Below are positions 24,414 to 34,260 of a DNA stretch of 64,000 nucleotides, in pieces; within the stretch, counting starts at the first letter, position 1; each line of letters opens with the position of its first letter. The notes under the pieces are model-generated. The model made no database searches and was not told where the DNA came from. It worked only from the letters and a program-made list of their open reading frames with translations. The translations under genes and the position numbers were made by a program. Source of the stretch: Schistocerca nitens (Eukaryota; Arthropoda; Insecta; Orthoptera; Acrididae); NCBI RefSeq assembly GCF_023898315.1, contig NC_064614.1, positions 500,170,109-500,234,108 on the forward strand. The letters are read 5' to 3'.

Positions 24414-26491
24414 CTAGTTTTCCTGCCTCGGCCTACTACTGTTTCCTTTATTTTCATTATAGTTAACTGGCACAGCATCACTTTCCGTACTGTTGTTTAC
24501 ATGCATAATTCTGTTTGGAACAAAATTATTATCACTTGGATGCCACTGTTGGTTCTGATAATCATTTCTCCAATTCCTACTTCTCTTAGGATGGCGAACA
24601 CCTACTGTTCTGATGTTTACATTGCCATTTTGCTCGTTCCTAAAATTACTACTATTGTTATTAGCATTTCTGTTATTACGTGCTTGCTCCTCATTGGCAG
24701 CAACACGTTCTACACGTTCCAAATACTCAATGAAACGATCCAGATTGTCTCTAGGGGCAGATATAATTCTAGTTTGCCAATACCATGGCAGTTTGGCTTC
24801 AAGACCTAGTATAATCATTTCCGGTTTTAGCTTTTCCGCCAAATGTGACAAACGTGAGATCCATGACCTAGCAAACTCTTTAATAGATTCCTTGCCTGCA
24901 TTGAAGCGTTTTCCACTCCAAAATTCTCTCAACACTTCATTCTGCTTATTGCTAGACCAATACTCATTAATGAAAGCTATTTTAAACTCCGCTAATGTTT
25001 TACACTTCAACATAACATCAGCTGACCAACGCATGGCATCACCTGCTAAATGGCTTCTAATAAATGAGATTTTCTCTCGTTCAGACCAAGTTGGTGGAAT
25101 CACATCTTCAAAATTGTTCCAGAAATCTAGCGGGTGGATATTTTTATCTGGATCGAACCGCAAGAACTGCCGACACCCGATAAAAGCGGCGTTTGCAGCT
25201 ACAACTTGTTGTATACTACCATTACCAGAAGTTACTGAAGCTACTTTACTCTCAATGTTAGCAATGTTAGTACTAATATTTTCTACTTTCATTTCAACAT
25301 TATCTACTCTTTGTACAATATGAGTAGTATCAGTTTTGATTGCATCTACGTCTGCTTGACATATGTTTACTTTTATATTAACATCTTTAAACCTGTCTGA
25401 GCACAGTTCAGATTCCGCCTCGATCTTTTCTGTTAACTTGTGCTCCAGCTTCACATCTTCCATTTGGAAGTCTTTGCGAGCCTCAGCAACTTCGGATTTT
25501 ACTGTTTTATACATTTCAGAAAATTGTTGAGCAACCTTTTTCTTAATATCCTCATGGTTGTAATCAATTTTATAATTCAAACTGTCTAGATCCTCTTTCA
25601 ACTTATTGCAACCAGCCTTGAAGGTATCGTCCATTACCTCCAATCGTTTATTAAAATTAGTTTGGCAGGCCACAATCTCATACTTTAATTCAGCATTACT
25701 GCTTTTGACCTCAGTTATTTCAGACTTTAATTCAGCTGTCATTTTTGCATTACTGGCAGCTATTTTTGCATTACTGGCAGCTATTGCTTGTAATATAACA
25801 TTCAAATCAATAGCCCCAGTATGTTTGGGTTGCTCACTAGCTGGTTTCTTTTCACACTCAGGTGACGAAAAACTAGCTCCAATACCAGAATCATCAAAAC
25901 TAAATGAAACTTCTGATTGATCAGTCATATCTAACTGCTCCTTCTTAAACTCTACCATCTCTGATGACTGTTTCATTTTTAATTCATCAGAGAAACTATC
26001 ATCCAATAAATTTACAATTTCTGCTTTACTACAGGGGTCTCTATTATTGAATCATTGCCCCTTCCCACACTACTGTCAGGAGACAATACTTCATATTTCA
26101 CTTTAACATTACTACTTTCATGCATATTTACACTTGAACCGTTGTCTGGATTTACAGTTCCCTCAACAGACATAGGTTCTGATTTAAGTTTAACCTCAGT
26201 GTCTTTTGGCGGTTCCATCGCCGACAGTCTTTTAGTGCAGGTTAGTAAAATTTTTAACAGCTTTTCACTTAACTTAGTTCCTTCTGAACGACGTTGTCTG
26301 CGCGGCGTACCAGGATTACTGATGCGACGTGGCACGTTGAACTGCAGACGGCACTCCGACGGCTGTTGTGTGTTTGCGTGGCCCGCAATTGCAGGCACGG
26401 TTCCGGCTGCTCCGGCGGACGACTGCGGTGCGGCGAAACTAGCTTCTCGCAATGCCGGCAGCACCGCTAGACTCAATGCCAGCTCCGTCAA
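24414..26491 (-). pseudogene. gag region of the gypsy element
   Basis: A long helical, coiled-coil-rich segment (repeats such as IAASNAKIAASNAKM and alternating charged heptads) is followed by a capsid-like core: FIRSHLAGDAMRWSADV, then FINEYWSSNKQ and a basic asparagine-rich tail. No CCHC zinc knuckle was seen in the tail. A serine- and alanine-rich leader lies between the primer site and the core. Gag would form the particle around the element RNA. Confidence 0.85.
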
Positions 26492-26622
26492 TCCAGATGC
26501 GTTGTTAATCCAATTGCGTTGTCCACATGCACACGTAACACTTTCACTGTTTTATTACTCAGCTGCGTGTCGCATTCCACTCGCGAATCCGAATAGTTAA
26601 AAATCACTTTCACTTAGTTGAT

Positions 26623-26640
26623 TTCCCGGCCGATGCACCA
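26623..26640 (-). promoter_or_regulatory. Primer-binding site for tRNA-Gly
   Basis: Two bases inside the right LTR, TGGTGCATCGGCCGGGAA (minus strand) is an 18-base perfect complement to the 3' end of animal tRNA-Gly(GCC) including CCA, as I remember that tRNA. It primes minus-strand DNA synthesis in LTR elements. Confidence 0.85.
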
Positions 26641-26642
26641 TA

Positions 26643-28146
26643 TGTGGGGCGGCGGTTTTATTGAAAATATGGCTGCTGTATAAATGTTTGAAATGTAAAA
26701 TCAGTTCCTATTATTTAGAATGTTATTTATGCTCTTTCGCCGTTCTCAACACTGGCTCTCTAATTACACTTTAGCAACCAAAAAGTGATTTAACAAAACG
26801 TGAAGCCTGTAATTAGAATTCCTAGTGCCCACTTCATCTGAGAATACAATTATAGCTGCAGCTTATAGCTCTGAGGAAATAGGAGATTGTCCGGGATTTA
26901 TAATCAAAAACGATTTTCTAAAATAGTTGAGTATATTCTGAAAGTCACAGATGAAAAACACAAGTATCCATACAACCTAACTAACAGAGCAGTTCAGAGT
27001 CTAATGCGCTGATGCAACTATAAATGTCCGAATAAAATGTTAAAATGAATGCTCGCCATAATTTGATGATAATATTTCATCAAACACCACGCTAAATAAT
27101 GGTAGAATGTCTGTCCCGCGACGGCACGTGAAAATACGACAATACGCAAACTGAAGCTAGATAATGAAAATCATCCCAGAATTAACACTTCACTTGAAAA
27201 TGATTTCCTGGTTACGCGCATCTCGAATAACTGAATACGGCATCCGAGGCTGTTTGTAGCAGTGATACCGACGCGACGCGACTCCCGACACAGATGGCGT
27301 GTTATTCAGCGTCTGGAGAGAACTGGGGCCTTGCTTCCTCACGCAGCGTACTTATATATAAAGCCGCGGTGCGGACGGCTAAGGGAACGCCTGATCAAAT
27401 CGGCTCTCCCGACTAGCCGCTGGGCTAATAATGCACCACTTTAAGTTACCTAATAAATCATAGCTTCTCTTGCTGATGGCCGATAAAGCTCTTAATTTAA
27501 ATGTGCATTCAGCACGCAGGTAAGTATTGATAATAAAATTTTGACTTGGCTAAGTTAAATATTTTGGGCGAGAGAATTAATTTAATTACACTGCACGCAG
27601 TAGACGAGCTCTGAACTGGCCCTTTGGAGATACGCTATCGCTATAATTTTATAGGTATTCAAATGAAACTTTTCACATCTTCATAGTTATAGCGGATCTC
27701 CAACCTATTTAAATCTAAACATCCTAGCCTTATTTATTAGCCTACTTAATCTATCTTGCTTCCTTACGTTTTGAGACGAAAACCAGAAAATCATGAATTT
27801 CCACTAAAATTTTAATTTGTGAAATCCAAAGTACTGTTTTTATTAAATCATTATGAAAGATGAATCTAAATATAAATTTTGAAGTCTCTAGCTCTTTTCT
27901 GTTGCGCCAATGATTTTTACAGAAAACGTCCAAATTTCGAAAATGGCTAAAGTTATCGAACTGATATTCAACACATATTAATTTAGTATTACTCTTGACA
28001 TGCTAGAAAAGTTTTAGGTTATTTGCTTGATTTTTAAAGTATTGCGCAACATTTATGACGTCAGAGCTAGTTACAGCAGACTGGCTGGCACACAAAGGAA
28101 AGGCTGAAATGAATTTACTACAGCGTGAGTAGGCTGCTTCCCTACA
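26643..28146 (-). repeat. 5' LTR of the gypsy element (right copy)
   Basis: 1504 bp, TGT...ACA, the partner of 15813-17487. Being next to the primer-binding site, it is the upstream LTR of the minus-strand element and holds its promoter (TATATAAAGCC near 27.35 kb). Confidence 0.95.
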
Positions 28147-28150
28147 AGCT

Positions 28151-28462
28151 GCCCACTTCAATGGATGATGTCATGACAGTCTCATCCTACAGGTAAACTA
28201 AATCAATGTTAATTACTATAACACCTTACTTTACAATGAATCATCCTTGAAGTTTTAAACAATGTTTAACCATCTTAGCATGGTTTTGAAACTCATGTGT
28301 GTATGTGCTTACATCAATCAGTGGATTTAACTTTCATATCTGTTAATAAAAATTATGTTTTCACACTATTGTTCTTCATACTACATGATTCTTTTTAAGT
28401 TTCCTGTCAGGAGGAGTGCATTATAAACACAAAAGATTGTCCATCAAGTACATTAGGTTCCA
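28151..28462. other. Unassigned DNA between gypsy element and SINE
   Basis: No feature recognised. Confidence 0.4.
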
Positions 28463-28474
28463 CTACTAATTATT

Positions 28475-28710
28475 GGTTGGTTGGTTGGTTGTTTGGGGAA
28501 GGAGACCAGACAGCAATGTCATCGGTCTCATCGGATTAGGGAAGGACGGGGAAGGAAGTCGGCCGTGCCCTTTGAAAGGAACCATCCCGGCATTTGCCTG
28601 GAGCGATTTAGGGAAATCACGGAAAACCTAAATCAGGATGGCCGGACGCGGGATTGAACCGTCGTCCTCCCGAATGCGAGTCCAGTGTCTAACCACTGCG
28701 CCACCTCGCT
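28475..28710 (-). mobile_element. tRNA-derived SINE, family A
   Basis: A 236-bp SINE whose minus strand starts GAGCGAGGTGGCGCAGTGG (A box) and has GGTTCAATCCC (B box). It ends in a (CCAA)n tail, visible as GGTTGGTTGG on the plus strand. Perfect 12-bp duplications CTACTAATTATT lie at 28463-28474 and 28711-28722, so it moved by target-primed reverse transcription. The same family occurs at 43552. Confidence 0.95.
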
Positions 28711-28722
28711 CTACTAATTATT

Positions 28723-31404
28723 CTCCTGGTTAATTATGAAAGAGGTAGTTCATACTTCAATACAGAAGACAAATCTTGTTATCCAGGCTGTTTTATGTCA
28801 TCAGACCACAGAAAATGTGAAGAGAAGTACTTACATTAAAGTAAAGCTGCTTCCATAACAATATCCACAAACCCAATCATGTAATTTAACACTTTTATCA
28901 AAACTGTATAAAAACCCCAATTACTAGAACTTAAACTAGCTTCTAGTAGCTACTAAACCAGGATACATGAGTTTCACCTTGCAGAAGTGCATCCGTAAAT
29001 TTGCGCCATTCTTTGACACTATAGAGTCTAATAACTATTCATGGTTATGCTAAGGTCATAGGCAACTAAGTCTTATGTGCATGGCATTACTTACCTAACT
29101 AACTCTTGAAGAGTTACAGGTGAAAAGAAACTCTTCGTTATTTTTTGTACCTCATGTAGACAACGAAGCTCGTTCATTGGTTTAGCCAAAGCTAAGAAGC
29201 TGTACTATCCACGTAAATTTTTCTGCCGTACTATCTTGGAGTAATCCTTCAAATAACAACAGCATCCTACCCCTACATGACTCTCAAATCCAATGCTTAA
29301 TGTAGCAAAATGTTTCCAACACATTCCTAAGTGGTTATGGCAGTAATGTTCCCCTACCTCATTTCACTCCCATTATGGTGTAGGTTCTCCCTTCTCGAGG
29401 TAGCTTACTCCTTGTTTTTTTAACTAGAATTTACCTCCAGAGTGCGTTGCCTACTTGTCTAGTGTGGCTCATGTTTCCTCTTTCTTTAATTCACATTGGA
29501 GACATACTCGTGCATTATCCTTCACTGTACCAACGTGCATTCCTACATTCCTAGATGTTAGCTCACCACCTGCACCCCCCCCCCCCTCCCCATTGAACGT
29601 GACAATGCTAACATGTAGCTATTGTAAGCATAGATGAATAGGTAATGTTTAATACACTATTTATTATTTTATTATAGGGGCTGCCTATTATATAGGTCTT
29701 TTACTTCCTTCGCATATGTTTTTACTGGTGGATTGCATTTTAAAAAGCTTTCTGTTATATTGAACTGATCCTTAATATTCGCTAGTTTTCTACGTTCATT
29801 CTCTTTCCTCATTAATGTTGCAACAGATCACATTATTACTGTATTGTGATCAATATGTGTAGTCATTTCTGAATAGATATTATCTGATGCCCTCCATTTG
29901 TACATATTCTCATTAAAATTTAAAGAAAGTAGACGCAATTGCATCCTTTTTTTTATATAACAAAAAAAATTATGATAAGTTAGTCTAAGGAAAAAAACTA
30001 AAATAAAAAAAAAATTGTCATGTAGTCTAGTTGCATTGTCACTTATTTCCTGGCTGTAGACTGGGAAAAGAGCTATCTGTAGATACATGGATCTTTCCAT
30101 TATTTAAATCACTAGACTTAATTACCCAGGAGCAACTATTTGTTTGGTTAAACCCCTAGCACTATTCTGATTATGCACTTCGCAGACTTGACCATCTTTT
30201 CTCTAGTGATATGTGATCTACCCATTATTTTCGCCTTGGCAGCTTTCACGAGGTGTACAAACCACACATTCCTTGTTGAATGTGCCTAATACTTCAATAA
30301 ATGTTAGCAAATCACAAACTGTGGACCACCCCTACACCAAGTTTCTTTTCTCACACGATAAGGAAGTCTTTGTACTAATACCTGAATCAGATGCTTTTCC
30401 TCTAATGAACTGTCTAAATATTTGTATGTTGTAAGATGACATTCTATGTATTTCTTAAAACTCATCCATGTACTATTGTAACACTTGGAATCAATAATTT
30501 CTGGTGTTAGCTTTTCCTGAGCCCTTGGAGACCAGTATTTTCTTTTAGATTTTTCTTGGAAGAAGTAAATTGGTCACAAGGGAAGGTCACGATGTTAGTA
30601 TCACATATCTACTTCAAACTTTATACACCTTTAGTCGCCCATTAAAACAACATAATGTGCAAGTAGTAAGGTGCACTACTATGGCAATTCCGAGAATGTC
30701 GCAAGAGTAGTTTTACGTGTCCATTATGTAACTAATGTATCTGTGCATAGGCGCCTGACATTAGAATTCAAGTGGTTAGCATTCGAGTGTTGTAAGATGA
30801 CATGTGAAGTTACTGTTTCACTGCTGCTCACACTTAATTTTTAATCTATATTTTTTTTCGTCGCTGGTCATATTATTTAATGTACGTGACATATGAGAGG
30901 TAATATAATTAAAAATCAAAAACACATGTATTTGCATGAAGTTTTAGTGAATTTCATGGTATTTCACTACTTAATAATTTTAATTAAATTTAATTATTAG
31001 AACAAACATATTTATAACTATCAATAAGTAAATGAAGAAATGCATAGAGTTTTCCTGAATGTGAATGCCTGTCATGATCACGAAATCCCTTATACACGCA
31101 ATCTGGTAAGGTACCCAGAACTACTTTGCACTTCAATGCTTTGAACTGCAGACACAGAGGCAGGTCCCAGTTAGCAGTTAACCTGCATAGTGGTGAGACA
31201 TTGCTAATGTAGTAAGAATGAATAGTGTAAGTGCAAATTTTTTGAATATCACAGAATTTACACTTGTACTACAAAGAAGAAGGTTTGAACAATAGTCGAA
31301 CCTTTGCCTCATACATGTTTGTCTTATGGAGCTCAAACACTAACCACCTGACCACTATGAACTCTTTAATGTCTGGGTACCTATGCACAGATATTGTTGT
31401 TGTT
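28723..31404. other. AT-rich DNA without recognised genes
   Basis: No family-like coding signal. A C run lies at about 29575-29587, and A- and T-rich stretches at 29.94-30.02 kb. Short open frames here have no recognisable domain and AT-biased, low-complexity products. Confidence 0.4.
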
Positions 31405-31925
31405 GTGGTCTTCAGTCCTGAGACTGGTTTGATGCAGCTCTCCGTGCTACTCTATTCTGTGCAAGCTTCTTCATCTCCCAGTACCTAGTGCAGCCTACAT
31501 CCTTCTGAATCTGCTTACTGTATTCATCTCTTGGTTTCCCTCTACGATTTTTACCCTCCACGCTGCCCTCCAGTACTAAATTGGTGATCCCTTGATGCCT
31601 CAGAACATGTCCTACCAACTGATCCCTTCTTCTGGTCAAGTTGTGCCACAAACTCCTCTTCTCCCCAATTCTATTCAATACCTCCTCATTAGTTATGTGA
31701 TCTACCCATCTAATCATCAGCATTCCTCTGTAGCACCACATTTCGAAAGCTTCTATTCTCTTCTTGTCTAAACTATTTATCGTCCACGTTTCACTTCCAT
31801 ACATGGCTACACTCCACACAAATACTTTCAGAAACGACTTACTAACACGTAAATCAATACTCAAGGTTAACAAATTTCTCTGCTTCAGAAACACTTTCCT
31901 TGCCATTGCCAGTCTACATTTTGTG
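31405..31925 (-). pseudogene. RTE-clade LINE, 5'-truncated 3' end
   Basis: The minus strand has one open 164-codon frame: ARKVFLKQRNLLTLSIDL, WSVAMYGSETWTINSL, FEMWCYRGMLMIRWVDHIT, then EGKNRRGKPR and AASNQSQD. It ends in a (TTG)n tail at 31396-31410. This is the C-terminal DNA-binding-like tail after the reverse transcriptase of RTE elements. It is the same family as 12326-14905 and provides the empty-site reference for the Tc1 insertion there. Confidence 0.88.
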
Positions 31926-31949
31926 ATTTACTCGGAGTTGGCAGAGTAG

Positions 31950-32576
31950 TGCACATTATGTTGCTTTAAATGCCTATTGAAGATGTACAAAGTTTGAAGT
32001 AAATCAGTGATCCCAGCATTGTGGCCACCTCTTGTCAACAAATGCTCCCCACCTAGCTGTGCTGCTACCTTCCAAATAACTGAATGCAAAATCTATTTTT
32101 TTCCCCCAAATACTCCCACCATTTTGGAATCAACTTAGAGAATTCTCTTAGGAAATAAGTGACTTTGGGAATTGTTTCAATAAATTTGTCCCATTTCCTA
32201 TTTGTAATTCTTCAAGCAATTCTGCTGATAATCCATTACTGACACTAGCGTTCTTGCTGTTTAATTCTATTCGTCTTCGAGTTCCAAATCATCTGGAGAA
32301 TGGTGTGTACTGACAGTCGAATCTACTTTCTCTTGTACTTTTTGATGAATTATCTCAAACACACTCCCCTCCAAGGTGGCAAAAACATATTCTCCAATAG
32401 CCATCACCCCTAAACCCTTAATTTGTTCAAACACTTCCAGTTTCTTACATGTGTCTGAGATCTGTTCATGAATTAAAGTAAATTCCAATTTGTTAACCTC
32501 TTGAAATTGTTCATCAACATCATTTCTCAAAAGATCACATTCTTTATTTACTTCTGGTCACAACTCCTCAGTTAAC
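31950..32576 (-). pseudogene. gag-like fossil of an LTR element, left part
   Basis: Minus-strand fragments resemble gypsy Gag: a capsid-like FAFSYLEGSSTARWGAF, and a helical charged segment (FTLIHEQISDTCKKLEVF). The fossil continues beyond the Penelope-like insertion. Broken in several places and old. Confidence 0.45.
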
Positions 32577-32590
32577 CAAGTTATTGTTGT

Positions 32591-33903
32591 GATTCTTGAG
32601 TTTCTCCCGGCGTATTTGATAATCGAAATATCCACGGGTGTACTGCCGGTCTACAGTGTCCAACGGGCACAATATTTCGGCGATCATACATGTCGCCATC
32701 ATCAGGTGAACTGACGGACTGAGCTTCTGTGAACGTGCCGGCACGGAGATCCGTACGCTATGGCTGCTCAGAGGGAACTGGGTTCGGTCGCGGCGGCGGC
32801 CGATTTAAATACCCTCTGCCCGCGGCGCGTTCCCTCCACTGTCCGCAACCCGTGCCACTTCCACGCGGTGGAACAGATACACCCCATAACCTAGGGGGCT
32901 GACGGCACCCTAGGTCATGGGCTGTATCGGAAGACAACGCACACTGATCTGTATTTGCATGCAGACAGGAATTGGAACATCTGAGAACTGTATTTCGAAA
33001 AAATGGGTACTCAGAGTGGCAGATTCAACGTGCTCTCCGCCCAGCCAATACAGCACAACCTGTGGAGATGGATGAAATCACGAGGGAGGAGGTAGGCACT
33101 GCGTTTATTCCATATACAGGCACACTCTCAGGGAAAATCGCCCGCATTTTGAAGAAACACCGGATCGGAACTGTGTTTTGTCCTCCGAATAAAACTCGTG
33201 CACTGGTGGGGAGCGCCACAGATGACCTCAGTTTGAGGAAGGCCGGCGTGCACCAGATTCCGTGTCAATGTGGCAAGTCGTATATTGGTCAGACGATGCG
33301 TACCGTCGAGGATCGATGCCGTGAACACCAGAGGCACACTCGACTGATGTATCCGAGCAAGTCGACGGTTGTTGAATGTTGTTTGTTGGAAAATCACGCT
33401 ATGGAGTATGAACGCACGAGGATTCTGGTACAGACGTCGAGATACTGGGACAGCGTTGTTAGAGAGGCCATCGAAATTCGCACCAATGACGACGTCATAA
33501 ACCGTGACTGTGGCTATAATCTTAGCAAGGCTTGGGAACCAGCGATTGGGTTAATCAAGAGTACATCGAGCAAACATATAGTTGTGACGACCACGGTGGA
33601 CAGAACCATCACTCCGACCGACGTCATCTCAGACGCCGTCGCAATCTGTTCCACCGCGCGACCGTGGCGCGGGGTGCGGACAGCGGAGGGAGCGCGCCGC
33701 GGATGGAGGGTATTTAAATCGGCCACCGCCGCGACCGAACCCAGTTCCCTCTGAGCAGCCATAGCGTACGGATCTCCGTGCCGGCACGTTCACAGGAGCG
33801 CAGTCCGTCAGTTCACCTGATGATGGCGACATGTATGATCGATGAAATATTGTGCCCATTGGACACTGTAGACTGGCAGTACACCCGTGGATATTTCGAT
33901 TAT
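32591..33903 (+). mobile_element. Penelope-like element, 5'-truncated, with inverted arms
   Basis: A 14-bp duplication CAAGTTATTGTTGT at 32577-32590 and 33904-33917 brackets the element. Arms of about 260 bp (from 32618, and ending at 33903) are inverted copies containing CCATCATCAGGTGAACTGAC and a TATTTAAAT-type box. Between them is the 3' part of the Penelope polyprotein with its GIY-YIG endonuclease. Penelope-like copies with partial flanking repeats in inverted orientation are a known outcome of their unusual replication. It sits inside a gag-like fossil. Confidence 0.88.
32963..33754 (+). CDS. Partial Penelope polyprotein: RT tail plus GIY-YIG endonuclease
   Basis: Open frame without a proper start because the copy is 5'-truncated. 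It begins in the reverse transcriptase C-terminal region (LEHLRTVFRKNGYSEWQIQR) and passes the conserved FIPYTGTLSGKIARILKKH and TVFCPPNK blocks. It then enters the endonuclease: IPCQCGKSYIGQT, R and EH in DRCREHQRH, and the catalytic glutamate region REAIEIRT followed by NRDCGYNLSKAW. The CxCG insert before YIG is typical of Penelope endonucleases. These enzymes nick the target DNA to prime reverse transcription. The last 35 or so codons run into the right inverted arm, and the frame stops at 33752-33754. Confidence 0.88.
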   Translation, partial: RQELEHLRTVFRKNGYSEWQIQRALRPANTAQPVEMDEITREEVGTAFIPYTGTLSGKIARILKKHRIGTVFCPPNKTRALVGSATDDLSLRKAGVHQIPCQCGKSYIGQTMRTVEDRCREHQRHTRLMYPSKSTVVECCLLENHAMEYERTRILVQTSRYWDSVVREAIEIRTNDDVINRDCGYNLSKAWEPAIGLIKSTSSKHIVVTTTVDRTITPTDVISDAVAICSTARPWRGVRTAEGARRGWRVFKSATAATEPSSL

Positions 33904-33917
33904 CAAGTTATTGTTGT

Positions 33918-34260
33918 TTGTTAAGTTAGAAATCGAAGTATGCATTTCCTTTTTCTCTTCCTTAGATTGCTTTATATGCTTTTCTAAATTCGCATACATT
34001 GTAGATAATTCTGTCCTACGATCTTCCATGTTTGTATCAAGTTTAGTTGACAATTCCGTTCTAAGATAAACATCATTTGTATTTAACCCTTTGATTGCCT
34101 TCTCAAATTTTGCAGCCACACTCTTAATACCTCTTCTACAGGTTGCGATGTATGTTGGGTGACTACAACATATTCCTATACCACACAATAACAAATCTAC
34201 TGCTAAACCTTCACTGTGACCAACAGTTTTGGTGTTTACCGTACACTGCACCAAACTTTA
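33918..34260 (-). pseudogene. gag-like fossil of an LTR element, right part
   Basis: Minus-strand helical, heptad-patterned protein (ELSTKLDTNMEDRRTELST, then NLEKHIKQSKEEKKE). It resembles the coiled-coil N-terminal part of Gag in the window's gypsy element. Same strand as 31950-32576 and separated from it only by the Penelope-like insertion. Confidence 0.4.

Larger units (their letters stand above)
15813..28146 (-). mobile_element. Ty3/gypsy LTR retrotransposon, near full-length, young
   Basis: A 12.3-kb element oriented right to left. Long terminal repeats (1675 and 1504 bp) begin TGT and end ACA, with a 4-bp duplication AGCT at 15809-15812 and 28147-28150. In transcript order it has the LTR, a tRNA-Gly primer site, gag, pol (protease, reverse transcriptase, RNase H, integrase), a tandem-repeat block, about 2 kb of non-coding sequence, and the second LTR. 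No envelope-like frame was seen. By eye the two LTRs differ at roughly 1% of aligned sites, so the insertion is young, on the order of a million years with usual insect rates. The coding part looks nearly whole but carries a few (about three) breaks, so this copy is a recent fossil. Confidence 0.95.

Noticed and set aside
24613-25323. 236-codon open frame on the plus strand
   Set aside because: It is the antisense of the gypsy gag region, with a composition explained by the opposite strand.
28475-28710. tRNA gene (A and B boxes)
   Set aside because: The tRNA-like part is fused to a SINE body and tail with target duplications. The same holds for 43552, 52370, 53270 and 55988.
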